Assembly (NCBI GenBank): GCA_002279765.1
Contig: NCCR01000032.1
Location: 1-60,888 of the forward strand
DNA length: 60,888 nt
Source of the DNA: Verrucomicrobia bacterium 12-59-8
GTDB lineage: Bacteria; Verrucomicrobiota; Verrucomicrobiae; Verrucomicrobiales; Verrucomicrobiaceae
Direction: 5' to 3'
Numbering within the stretch: position 1 is the first letter of the stretch; the number at the start of each line of letters is the position of its first letter. Under the pieces are notes generated by a model, which ran no database searches, was not told the DNA's origin, and saw nothing but the letters and a program-made list of their open reading frames with translations. Of the stretch, positions 16,792 through 25,627 are shown piece after piece. A program made the translations under genes and the position numbers.

Positions 16792-19752
16792 TTATTGCTG
16801 GGCGATGGTGTCTTTGCCTCGCACTTCGCGAAACTGCGGGCTGAGGACGATGAGTTCAATCAGGGTGCCGATGCGATGGTCGCTGCGGATCATCGAGTCG
16901 ATCAGGGGCCGGTCCGAGAGCTGCACGCTGCGGCCAAGGGCATAGCCGAGCAGCTTGCGACAGAACTGACGGATGAAATCATCGCCGCGTTTGTTGACCA
17001 GGTAATCACGCAGGTCGTTGAGTCCATCAACGGATGTGCCATCAGGCAGGACGGTTTTCGTGTCGGCTTTGCGAGCGCGCCCGATTGCATCGAAACCTTC
17101 CAGTGCGAAGCCGAAAGGATCAATGCGGCGATGACAACCCGCGCAGTTTTCATCGCGGCTGTGGCGCTCGATCAGTTGCCGCTCACTGAGGTTTGCAGGA
17201 GCTTCTTCAGGCAGAATCGGTACGCCCTTTGGCGGAATGGGCAGCTTGTCACCCAAGATAACCTCGCTGAGCCACGTACCGCGCAAAATGGCGCTGGTGC
17301 GTGAGGCACCAGATTGTTTCGCCAGTGTCGCCGCAAAGCCGAGAATGCCGCCCCGCCCTTGGGATTGAATCCCCTCGAGGCGCTGCCAGTCATCGCCTTT
17401 CAAATCGAGCGCGTAGTGCTTCGCGAGGCTCGCATTGACAAACGTGTGATTGGCGCTGAGCAGCGAGAGCACGCTGCGGTCATTTTGAAACAGGTCGATG
17501 AAGAAACGCACCACCTCCTCCTGCATGTCACCACGCAGGGAGATGAAGGTGGGGAAGTGGCGTTCACTCTTTTCATCCAGCGTTTCGACATCACGCACAT
17601 GCAGCCACTGGCAGCCGAACTCCGTGGCGAGTCGACGGATTTTATCATCCTTCAGCATACGGCGCGCTTGTGCTGCGAGCACTGCGGGATCGTGCAGCTT
17701 TCCAGCAGCCGCGAGCTTATGAATCCCCTCATCTGGCATAGATGACCATAAAAAGTAACTCAGACGCGTGGCAATCTCCCAATCGTTTACCAGCGCAGAC
17801 TTGATACCTGGACTGGCCTTTTCACCACGGTAAAGAAACGCAGGCGCCACGAGCACACGAGCAATCAACATGCGTAGTGCTGAGGCATGCGACAGATCCT
17901 GCTTGCGGAGCTTTTGATACAAGGAACGCAACTCGGCCTTCTCTGCATCACTGAGAGTGCGGCGCCACGCCCGTCCGGCAAAGTCGAGTGCAGCCTGCAC
18001 ATGCTCAGGTTCGGCGGCGCGCAGCTGCTGCTTAAACAGCTCAGCGTCACGGTATATCGGCTCACGCAGCGGTTCAAAAGCTTTGGGATCTGCATCCTGT
18101 GTGGCGAACTGCCAGAGCTGCTCAAAGACATCGACTTGCTTCAAGGGGGATTCACTGATGAAACGCAGTTCGTCCCACAAATGGTCAATTTCGGCACTTT
18201 GCTCCTTGTTAAGCATCAACCGCTTCAACTGCTCATCTTCACGATAGAATAGCGTGAGTGTCACCACTTCATCCGCAGGGACGATTTTGGTGTAACAGAG
18301 CGCAGCGGGGAACAGCCCGCGAAATGCTGCGATCTGGGCGGTAAGACGTTTCCGCATTTCGCTGTCATCCCCAACGAGGATCGGTGCGTCGAAGCTCAGC
18401 GGCTTTTCTCCATCCGACCAAGTGCCTTTTTTGCCGGGTTTGTTGATGGTCACCTTGCTGGCCACAAGTGCAGGAGGTGGAACGGGTTTAGCAGTCATCA
18501 CGCGGACTTGCACGGCACCTAGGGAACCGGGATGCAGGCGCACATTGATGACAAACTCGGCCTCTTTGCCGATGTCGACGGGCATGACGGCTTCGTCGCC
18601 CTTGATCGTGATGGGGAGGTCTTTCTGGCCAGGCTTGACGAGGCGGGCATTTTCCCAAATGGCGCTGGCCTGACCGATGGCGAATGAGACGAGATGGAGC
18701 TTCGACGCGCCACTGGCGGGCAGCCTGACACGCAGCACCTCGCTGGCAGTCAGCGGCAGCACCGGTACCTGCCAGGACTTAGGCCCGTTGAGTTTACCAA
18801 TGTGCCCAATGCTGCTGAAGCGCCACAGTGCCTTCTGCCACTGGGCGATGGTTTCAGCCATCTGTGCCGGTGATGCTCCCGTACGCCACTGCTGCCGCAC
18901 GAGGTCGAGAATGAAATTGGGCTCATTTCCTTCCAGAGCTGCTCGAAGTTTGCCGAGGTATTTGGAATTCAGCTTTGCTGCCAATTGATCATCCCGCATC
19001 GCAGCGAGGTATTGTTCCAAGGGCAGAGTGCCACTGTCGCCGGTATCAAGGTTGATGCCCTGTGCTTGCACTTTCGAGCCAGTGCCTGATGCGGAAAACT
19101 GTGCATAGAAGGCGCGGATTTTTGCCAGCGCCTCGTCCGTCCAGTCACGCTGCGAGGTGCGCGGAGAAAAGCGAAAGCCCCTTGGCGTTAACACCGCGTG
19201 ATTGGCAATGTCCTTCGCCGCATCGAGATACTTGCTCAGCAACGCAGGCGACATGACAAGCGCCGCTCCGACATTGGTAAATCCCTCGCCTGCTGCACCA
19301 TCCACAGGAAACTCCTTCGCGGGATCCAGCGATTCCACGCCCGTCAGATCACGGAGCGTGTAGGTGTACTCCATGTTCGAGAGACGGCGCAGCACCACGG
19401 GGCCGGGATCGCCTGCACTCGCGAGCGCCACTTCCTCCAGCCTGTCCTGTACCCATTTTGTCAGCAGCGTTTTCTGTTCGGTGGAAAACTGCGGCTCTTT
19501 TTTCGGGGGCATCTCGCCCATGTGAATCTGATCCAGCACGCCTTCCCAGATCATCGGCTCCCGCTTGATGTCTGCGACGGAGGTGAAACGTTCCAGGTCG
19601 AGATCACCCTTCTTCTTTTTGGTGGAATGACATGAGTTGCACTGCTCTTTCAGCAAGGGCAGGATCGCTGTTTGGAAATCGTCTGCGCCAAGCGCAACAC
19701 CCTGGAGAGCCACGCATAACGCAGTGGCATTGATTGAACTGAAAAACTTCAT
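16792..19752 (-). CDS. DUF1587/DUF1592/DUF1588/DUF1585 multidomain c-type cytochrome-like protein
   Basis: A 986-residue exported protein with a signal peptide ending GVALG. It has the haem motif CNSCHS near 37 and the PP motif (GEMPPKKEP). DUF1587 follows (LSNMEYTYTLRDLTGV), then a beta-rich insert with sugar-binding-like strands in the middle. DUF1595/DUF1592 (WRRTLSDAEKAEL, RLSYFLWSSMPDEGI) come next, then DUF1588 with a second CxxCH (CAGCHRRIDPFGFALEGFDAIGR, near 869), and DUF1585 at the end (FCRKLLGYALGRSVQLSD). The start at 19752 overlaps the upstream DUF1501 stop as ATGA. Two haems and a periplasmic place are expected; the function is unknown. Confidence 0.93.
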   Translation of the reverse strand: MKFFSSINATALCVALQGVALGADDFQTAILPLLKEQCNSCHSTKKKKGDLDLERFTSVADIKREPMIWEGVLDQIHMGEMPPKKEPQFSTEQKTLLTKWVQDRLEEVALASAGDPGPVVLRRLSNMEYTYTLRDLTGVESLDPAKEFPVDGAAGEGFTNVGAALVMSPALLSKYLDAAKDIANHAVLTPRGFRFSPRTSQRDWTDEALAKIRAFYAQFSASGTGSKVQAQGINLDTGDSGTLPLEQYLAAMRDDQLAAKLNSKYLGKLRAALEGNEPNFILDLVRQQWRTGASPAQMAETIAQWQKALWRFSSIGHIGKLNGPKSWQVPVLPLTASEVLRVRLPASGASKLHLVSFAIGQASAIWENARLVKPGQKDLPITIKGDEAVMPVDIGKEAEFVINVRLHPGSLGAVQVRVMTAKPVPPPALVASKVTINKPGKKGTWSDGEKPLSFDAPILVGDDSEMRKRLTAQIAAFRGLFPAALCYTKIVPADEVVTLTLFYREDEQLKRLMLNKEQSAEIDHLWDELRFISESPLKQVDVFEQLWQFATQDADPKAFEPLREPIYRDAELFKQQLRAAEPEHVQAALDFAGRAWRRTLSDAEKAELRSLYQKLRKQDLSHASALRMLIARVLVAPAFLYRGEKASPGIKSALVNDWEIATRLSYFLWSSMPDEGIHKLAAAGKLHDPAVLAAQARRMLKDDKIRRLATEFGCQWLHVRDVETLDEKSERHFPTFISLRGDMQEEVVRFFIDLFQNDRSVLSLLSANHTFVNASLAKHYALDLKGDDWQRLEGIQSQGRGGILGFAATLAKQSGASRTSAILRGTWLSEVILGDKLPIPPKGVPILPEEAPANLSERQLIERHSRDENCAGCHRRIDPFGFALEGFDAIGRARKADTKTVLPDGTSVDGLNDLRDYLVNKRGDDFIRQFCRKLLGYALGRSVQLSDRPLIDSMIRSDHRIGTLIELIVLSPQFREVRGKDTIAQQ

Positions 19753-21149
19753 GCCAGAATTTCCTTCACGACGTTGCCATACACATCCGTAAGCCGGAAA
19801 TCGCGACCGAGATGCCGCCACGTGAGCTGTTCATGATCGAGGCCGAGTTGATGCAAGATCGTGGCATGGAGATCATGCAGATGAACTTTTCCAGAAACGG
19901 GTCGGAAGCCGAAGTCATCGGTCTCACCGAAGGTGAAGCCGGGCTTGATACCGCCACCGGCCATCCAGGTGCAGAAGCTTTCCGGCTGATGCTCACGACC
20001 ATGTTTTTCAATAGGCGAAGTGCCACTGAGGTCCTGGCTCCAGGGAGTGCGGCCAAACTCTCCGGACCATATGACGAGCGTGTCCTCTAGCAGGCCGCGT
20101 GATTTGAGATCTTTGATCAGCGCGGCGCAGGGCTGGTCGCTGGCGGCGCAGCTTTTCGGCAGGGCGTCGCGGATGTTTCCGTGGTGATCCCACCCGCCCA
20201 TCGTGACCTGCACGAAGCGCACGCCCGCTTCGCTCATCTTGCGAGCCAGCAGGCAGGCTCGAGCGTTTTTGTCGGTGTCTTTGCCGCCGATGCCATAGAG
20301 CTGCTTTGTCGCCTCGGACTCATTTGAGATGTCCACGAGTACGGGCGCAGTCGTCTGCATGCGGAAGGCGGTCTCCATGCTCTCGATCATGCCTTCCATG
20401 CGGGCGTCGGTTCCTGTTTGGTTTATCAGGCGCTTGTTCATTCGCTGCGTGAAGTCGATGCGCGCACGCTGGGCCTTCGCATCGCCGGAGACATCGGCGA
20501 GGTAGTCGATGGGGGATTGTTTGTCGCTGGAGGGAATAATGACTTTCGTGCCCTGATGCGCGGCAGGTAAAAACGACGAACCGTAGAGGCGCGTGTCGCT
20601 GTCAGGATGAATCGCGATGAAGCTCGGCAGGTTTTGATTTTCCGCTCCGAGGCCATAGCTGATCCATGAGCCCATGGAGGGACGCACATCCGCCGTGACG
20701 CCGGTGTGAAACTGCAGCGCGGCAGGCTGATGCTGGTTGTTGTCTGCATGCACCGCACGCAGCAGGCAGATCTCGTCCGCGATGCTAGCCGTGTGCGGCA
20801 GCAGGTCGGAGATCATCATACCCGATTGCCCGCGTGGCTTTACATCCCCATGCGTGGCAAGCGCCAGAAACTTGTCCGTGCCGACCCGGAGCTCATTGGT
20901 GTTGATGGGTGCGCTGATCTTCTGGCCGTGCATGCGCTTGATGTAGTCCTTCGGATCAAACAAATCTGGCTGCGACGGTCCGCCGGACATGAACAGGAAG
21001 ATCACACGCTTTGCCTTCGCGGGAAAGCGTGGCGCTTTCACCGCCAGCGGACTCTGCGCGGCCTGAACGAGATCGTGCAAAGCGAGCGCGCCGAAGCCTG
21101 TGGCGGTGCGCTGGAGCCAGGAGCGACGGGAGATAGTGGGCATGTTCAT
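19749..21149 (-). CDS. DUF1501 family protein, Tat signal
   Basis: A 466-residue protein with a Tat leader (SRRSWLQRTATGFGALAL). DUF1501 markers are FLFMSGGPSQPDLFDPKDY, HQPAALQFHTG, SYGLGAENQNLPSFIAI, VTMGGWDHHGN, WSGEFGRTPWSQ and HLHDLHATILHQLGLDHEQLTWRH. Compared with the 4615-6021 paralogue it carries the longer NxGTSPIEKHGREH metal-site loop. It overlaps the upstream PSD1 gene by ATGA and the downstream DUF1592 gene by ATGA, so it sits in the middle of a tightly packed operon. The fold is sulfatase/phosphatase-like; the substrate is unknown. Confidence 0.93.
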   Translation of the reverse strand: MNMPTISRRSWLQRTATGFGALALHDLVQAAQSPLAVKAPRFPAKAKRVIFLFMSGGPSQPDLFDPKDYIKRMHGQKISAPINTNELRVGTDKFLALATHGDVKPRGQSGMMISDLLPHTASIADEICLLRAVHADNNQHQPAALQFHTGVTADVRPSMGSWISYGLGAENQNLPSFIAIHPDSDTRLYGSSFLPAAHQGTKVIIPSSDKQSPIDYLADVSGDAKAQRARIDFTQRMNKRLINQTGTDARMEGMIESMETAFRMQTTAPVLVDISNESEATKQLYGIGGKDTDKNARACLLARKMSEAGVRFVQVTMGGWDHHGNIRDALPKSCAASDQPCAALIKDLKSRGLLEDTLVIWSGEFGRTPWSQDLSGTSPIEKHGREHQPESFCTWMAGGGIKPGFTFGETDDFGFRPVSGKVHLHDLHATILHQLGLDHEQLTWRHLGRDFRLTDVYGNVVKEILA

Positions 21150-23587
21150 AAGCGGAGCAAAAATTCGTTCGAAGACAGCAGTGCGTGGCTCAGTTCGATC
21201 CACGCTTTATCGGCAGGCATGGATTCGAGAAACTTCACGGCATCATCACGCTCGGTGCTGGTGATCGGGCGGCTGAGGATGCGCAGCCAGAGAACTTCGA
21301 GGCGCGCACCGGTGTTTGACTCGGTGTCAGCGAGTTGTTTTGCGAGTTCAGTGGCACGAGTGCGAACAATGTCACTGTTCAGAAGGAAAAGCGCCTGCGT
21401 GGGCACGGCGGTTTCGGCACGCTTTCCTGCGATCTGAGCAGGCTGGGTGAAGTCGAACACGTCACGCAGCTTCGCGGAGCCGGGCTGGGCAGCCGTGCGG
21501 ATGACCGGAAGATAAATCGTGCGCTCAAAGTCCTGCACAGGGCGCATCTTCTTGAAGGCAAAGGCGGGTGGGTTCACTGCCTTCGGACTAATGCTGGTGA
21601 CGTTCTCGGGGAACTCCAGCGGCAAGGCGGGACCGCCGCTCGAAGGCGTGAGCTTGCCGCTGATGGCGAGCATGGAGTCACGAATCGCCTCGGCATCGAG
21701 ACGCTGGCGGTTCATGCGCCAGAGCAGACGGTTGTCAGGGTCTTTGGCCGCGGCGGCTTCGTTGTGCATACTGCTCATGCGATAGGCGCGAGTGAGGACA
21801 AGCGCACGGATGAGCTGTTTCTGCGACCACCTGTTTTGCATGAAGCGGGCGGCGAGGTAATCCAGCAACTCTGGATGCGAGGACGTCTCACCGCGAGCAC
21901 CGAAGTAATCGACACTGCGCACGAGACCTTCGCCGAAGAGCTTCTGCCAAATGCGGTTCACGGTGACCCGTGCGGTGAGCGGATTGCGTGCATCGGCAAT
22001 CCAGTCGGCGAGCTGCGCTCTGCCGCTTTGACCGGCAGGGATCGACGGAAAATCGGCCCACGATGCCACGCGCAGTGCGCCGCGCTTGACCGGATCGCCC
22101 AGCGCATACGGATTGCCGCGAATGGTGATGCGCATGTCGGCGGGATTTTCACGATCATGCACGGCGAAAGCTTTCGGCGCGACGGGAGCAAAGAACTTTG
22201 CGTGTTCGATCTGGCCATTGAGCGACTTGATGCGTGCGGCGAGTTCATCACGCGTCTTTTCGAGACCAGGTTTTACCTCCTTCGGGGCGCTGGCGATTCG
22301 TGGTTCCAGCGCGGCCCTTTCTTTGTTAGCGTTGTCGCGCTCTGTCTCCCATTGGCGAATCTGGGCCTCGTTTGCGGCGAGAAGTTTCTCGCGTCCGGCC
22401 TTTTGTTCCGCGGTTTCCGGCAGTTCGGTTTTATGCACGCTGCTCCAGACGCCGTTCTCAGTCTTATAAGTCGCATCCGTGCTGCGGAACATGCCGGCGA
22501 TGGCGTAGTAGTCGGTCTGCGCGACGGGATCAAACTTGTGATCGTGGCAGCGCGCACAGCCGAGCGTCAGACCGAGAAACGCGGTGCCGATTTTGCTGAC
22601 CTGCTGATCAATGAGATCGTGCTCCATCTTTAGCTTGTCCACGGCGACGATTTCGACATCGCCCAGGACGAGGAAACCGGTGGCAGTGATATTCGCGGCC
22701 TTTTCTTGTGGAGATGCGGCAGGCAGGCAATCTCCGGCGATTTGTTCCCGAATGAAACGGTCGAAGGGCTTGTCGGAGTTGAAAGCGTTGATGACGTAAT
22801 CACGATAGCGCCACGCATGTTCGGCAAAGACGCTGTTTGAGGTGCCGATCTGGTCCGCATAACCGGTGAGATCGAGCCAGTGGCGTGCCCAGCGCTCGCC
22901 GAAGGCGCTGGATTGCAGCAGGCGATCCACGACAGCAGCACGGGATAAGGGAGATGCATCAAAATGGGACAGATCCTCCGGAGTTGGCGGCAGCCCAGTG
23001 AGATCGAGAGAGACACGTCGCAGCCAAGTATAGGCGTCAGCATCCGGCGCGGGAGCGAGGCCGTTGGCTTCGAGTTTGGCCAGGATGAAGCGATCCACGG
23101 GATCAAGCAGCCAGTCTGCCTGCTGCACGTCGGGAGCTTGCTCAGCACGCACAGGACGAAAGGCCCAGAATTTCTTTCCCTCTTCGATATCAATCACGCG
23201 CGCGGATTTGGCGGTGGTTTGTTTCACGCGTGAATCAGGCGCCCCCATGGTCACCCAGTGCTCAAGGATCTCGATTTCACCCGTCGTCATCTTGCCCTTC
23301 GGTGGCATTTCCATTTCTGGATTGGTGTAGCGCACCGCAGCGATGACATGACTTTTGGCCACATCTCCTGGCACGATGGCGGGTCCATTGTCGCCGCCGG
23401 TTTGCCAGCCCGACTTCAAATCGAGCGCGAGCCCGCCTTTGATCTTCTTCTCATGCGAATGGCACTCGTAGCAGCGGCTTTGCAGCAAGGGCAGCACCTT
23501 CGATTCGAAGAAGGCCATGTCATCCCCTGCCCGCGCTGGGGCAAGCGCGAGCATGAAGATGCCAAAACTCTGGAAGACGCGGTTCAT
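21146..23587 (-). CDS. PSD1/DUF1549-DUF1553 c-type cytochrome-like protein
   Basis: An 813-residue exported protein (signal peptide ending PARAG). It has haem motif CYECHS near 38, EMEMPPKGKM, DUF1549 (FGERWARHWLDLTGYADQIG) with CARCHDHKFDP near 343, a short coiled-coil-like segment, and DUF1553 (TARVTVNRIWQKLFGEG, MNRQRLDAEAIRDSMLAISG, ETAVPTQALFLLNSD). The start at 23587 shares one base with the stop of the GntR regulator (TAATG). This favours it over the longer frame from 23605 and shows the regulator and this gene are on one message. Confidence 0.93.
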   Translation of the reverse strand: MNRVFQSFGIFMLALAPARAGDDMAFFESKVLPLLQSRCYECHSHEKKIKGGLALDLKSGWQTGGDNGPAIVPGDVAKSHVIAAVRYTNPEMEMPPKGKMTTGEIEILEHWVTMGAPDSRVKQTTAKSARVIDIEEGKKFWAFRPVRAEQAPDVQQADWLLDPVDRFILAKLEANGLAPAPDADAYTWLRRVSLDLTGLPPTPEDLSHFDASPLSRAAVVDRLLQSSAFGERWARHWLDLTGYADQIGTSNSVFAEHAWRYRDYVINAFNSDKPFDRFIREQIAGDCLPAASPQEKAANITATGFLVLGDVEIVAVDKLKMEHDLIDQQVSKIGTAFLGLTLGCARCHDHKFDPVAQTDYYAIAGMFRSTDATYKTENGVWSSVHKTELPETAEQKAGREKLLAANEAQIRQWETERDNANKERAALEPRIASAPKEVKPGLEKTRDELAARIKSLNGQIEHAKFFAPVAPKAFAVHDRENPADMRITIRGNPYALGDPVKRGALRVASWADFPSIPAGQSGRAQLADWIADARNPLTARVTVNRIWQKLFGEGLVRSVDYFGARGETSSHPELLDYLAARFMQNRWSQKQLIRALVLTRAYRMSSMHNEAAAAKDPDNRLLWRMNRQRLDAEAIRDSMLAISGKLTPSSGGPALPLEFPENVTSISPKAVNPPAFAFKKMRPVQDFERTIYLPVIRTAAQPGSAKLRDVFDFTQPAQIAGKRAETAVPTQALFLLNSDIVRTRATELAKQLADTESNTGARLEVLWLRILSRPITSTERDDAVKFLESMPADKAWIELSHALLSSNEFLLRL

Positions 23588-24234
23588 TAGGAAAGCGGCA
23601 GCCATTCACGCCAGCCAAGAATATGCTCACGCATCAGACGCTCGCAGACGGCGGGAGCTTGCGAACGGAAGCTCTCAACGATGGACTGATGCGCATCCAC
23701 CGTCTCCTGAAGGGTCTCCTTGGTTTGAAGCTGATGGCTGCGGTGCAAACGGCCGAGCCACAGTTCCAACTCGCCGCGCAGGGAGCACCAGAGCTTCAGC
23801 AAACGTGCATTGCCAGAGGCTTCGAGAATGAGCTGATGAAACTCTAGGTCCAGCAAGGTCACCTCCTGCACAGAGCGCGCACGGCGTGTGGCGGCCACAT
23901 TCTTTTCGAGTTTTGAAATGTCTCCTTTGAGGGCCGGAGCCGCCAGACGGGAGGCGAGTGGTTCAAGAGCAAGACGCAGCACATGCAGCTCTTCAAAATC
24001 CTGCGGCGTCAGCTCTTTTACGAAGGCGCGTCCTGTGGGACTGAACTCGACCAAGCCTTCGCGTTCCAGTGCAAACAAGGCTTCTCGCACCGGCACACGG
24101 CTGACACCCAGGCGTTTTGCCACGGCGGATTCAGCCAGCAACGCCCCCGGAGCGGAGGTGCCGTTCAGAATTTCCGCCCGCAGCAGCGAGGCGGCGGAAT
24201 CCGAGCGGAAGGCAGGATTTGGAGCGAGGTTCAT
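23587..24234 (-). CDS. GntR-family transcriptional regulator, FadR/FCD subfamily
   Basis: A 215-residue regulator. The N-terminal winged helix includes LAESAVAKRLGVSRVPVREALFALEREGLVEF (residues about 32-65 in pieces). The C-terminal FCD ligand domain has the helical LRLALEPLASRLAA, LDLEFHQLILEASGN and DAHQSIVESFRS segments, with the Asp/His metal ligands typical of FCD proteins. FCD regulators usually sense small carboxylates or sugar acids. It is the first gene of a seven-gene string. A palindrome CGGTATACCG lies one base before its ATG, suggesting that it represses itself and the genes behind it. Confidence 0.92.
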   Translation of the reverse strand: MNLAPNPAFRSDSAASLLRAEILNGTSAPGALLAESAVAKRLGVSRVPVREALFALEREGLVEFSPTGRAFVKELTPQDFEELHVLRLALEPLASRLAAPALKGDISKLEKNVAATRRARSVQEVTLLDLEFHQLILEASGNARLLKLWCSLRGELELWLGRLHRSHQLQTKETLQETVDAHQSIVESFRSQAPAVCERLMREHILGWREWLPLS

Positions 24235-24235
24235 T

Positions 24236-24245
24236 CGGTATACCG
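24236..24245. promoter_or_regulatory. Probable GntR/FCD operator CGGTATACCG
   Basis: A perfect 10-bp palindrome of the form recognised by FadR/UxuR-type regulators (core GGTATACC), placed one base upstream of the regulator's own start codon. Binding here would block promoter clearance or ribosome access. The gap to the preceding DUF1501 gene is only 42 bases, so the promoter must overlap this site or lie inside that gene. Confidence 0.68.
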
Positions 24246-24276
24246 TTTCAATACGGGCCGAATGATTCCATCTTTC

Positions 24277-25623
24277 TTACGCGATGATTTTCTTCGCCAC
24301 ACTGCCTTTGACATCCGTGAGCCTGAAGTCCCGGCCTCCGTATCGATAAGTCAGCCTTTCGTGATCCAGACCAAGCAAGTGCAGAATTGTGGCATGGAGG
24401 TCATGGACGTGCATTCTGTCCTCCACAGCCTCGTATCCCAGATCATCCGTGCAGCCGTAGCGCATGCCGCCTTTGACACCGCCACCCGCCATCCAGGCGG
24501 TGAAACCTTTGTTATTATGGTCACGACCGTCGCCCCCCTGGCCGTGCGGAGTACGGCCAAATTCACCGGACCAGACGACAAGCGTGTCCTTGAGCAGGCC
24601 CCGCGATTGCAAATCGGCCAGCAGCGCGGCAATCGGCTGATCGACCGCCTCACAGCTTGCGGGCAGGTCTTTGGAAATTTTGAAATGATGATCCCAATCG
24701 CTGTGCGTGACCTCAACGAAACGCACGCCCGCCTCCACCATTCGCCTTGCGAGCAGGCATTTGCGACCAAAGTCATCCGTGGCGTTGCCTTCGCCGATGC
24801 CATAATCATCGAGCGTCTGTTTCGATTCTTTCGACAGCTCCATCACCTTCGGCATCTCACTCTGCATCTTGAATGCGAGCTCGAAGGATTCGATGGCTCC
24901 CTCGACCTCGGGATTGACCAGGTCGCGCTGAAGTTTTTCTTTGTTCAAAGCCTGCAGGAGCTCGATCTCCTTGCGCTGCGCCATGCTGCTGACGGGCGGC
25001 GCAATGTTGCGCACCTGTGCGTTTGCAATCGGCCGTGCATCGACGCCAATACGTGTGCCCTGATAAATCGCGGGCAGGAATGCGCTGCCGTAGTTCTGCG
25101 CACCACCGAACAACGATGGCGGCGCGATGGTGACAAATCCTGGAAGGTTTTCATTCACTGTGCCGAGGCCGTAGAGCGCCCAGGCCCCGAGCGATGGGCG
25201 CACAAACTGCGAGTTGCCCGTATGCAGCTTCAAAAACGACTGCGCATGCGCGGGAAGCTCGGTGTGCATCGAATTGATGAGGCACAGATCATCCGCACGT
25301 TTCGAGAGATGCGGAAACAGCTCGCTGACCGGCAGCCCGCTCCGGCCCTGCGGTGCAAACTTCCACTGCGAGCCATGCAGCTTGGTGCCCGGTGCGCGAC
25401 CATCCTTGCCAGACGCAGCCGTGAGCTTTGGTTTGTAGTCAAAGGTGTCCACATGCGATGGCGCACCGCGCATGCAGAGGAAAATCACGCGTTTGGCCGC
25501 AGCATTGAAATGCGGCTGCTTGACGGCCAGCGGAGCACCGGCCTCCGCCTGGGCCAGAGCTTGAAAAGCGAGCCAGCCGAAGCCGACACCGCTGGTTTGG
25601 AGAAATTCACGTCGATTTTTCAT
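24277..25623 (-). CDS. DUF1501 family protein, Tat signal
   Basis: A 448-residue protein with a Tat leader (NRREFLQTSGVGFG). DUF1501 landmarks are FLCMRGAPSHVDTFDYKP, PVSELFPHLSKRADDL, LHTGNSQFVRPSLGAWALYGLG, VTHSDWDHHFKIS, WSGEFGRTPHGQGG, GRDHNNKGFTAWMAGGG and HDLHATILHLLGLDHERLTYRYGGRDFRL. The start at 25623 lies 4 bases after the EF-hand PSD1 gene. It is the last gene of the string headed by the ECF sigma factor. The fold is sulfatase/phosphatase-like; function is unknown. Confidence 0.93.
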   Translation of the reverse strand: MKNRREFLQTSGVGFGWLAFQALAQAEAGAPLAVKQPHFNAAAKRVIFLCMRGAPSHVDTFDYKPKLTAASGKDGRAPGTKLHGSQWKFAPQGRSGLPVSELFPHLSKRADDLCLINSMHTELPAHAQSFLKLHTGNSQFVRPSLGAWALYGLGTVNENLPGFVTIAPPSLFGGAQNYGSAFLPAIYQGTRIGVDARPIANAQVRNIAPPVSSMAQRKEIELLQALNKEKLQRDLVNPEVEGAIESFELAFKMQSEMPKVMELSKESKQTLDDYGIGEGNATDDFGRKCLLARRMVEAGVRFVEVTHSDWDHHFKISKDLPASCEAVDQPIAALLADLQSRGLLKDTLVVWSGEFGRTPHGQGGDGRDHNNKGFTAWMAGGGVKGGMRYGCTDDLGYEAVEDRMHVHDLHATILHLLGLDHERLTYRYGGRDFRLTDVKGSVAKKIIA

Positions 25624-25627
25624 GGCA

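Noticed and set aside
21335..22633. 432-codon plus-strand frame opposite a PSD1 gene
   Set aside because: The minus-strand PSD1 protein has clear family motifs throughout this interval; the opposite frame is a byproduct of codon bias.
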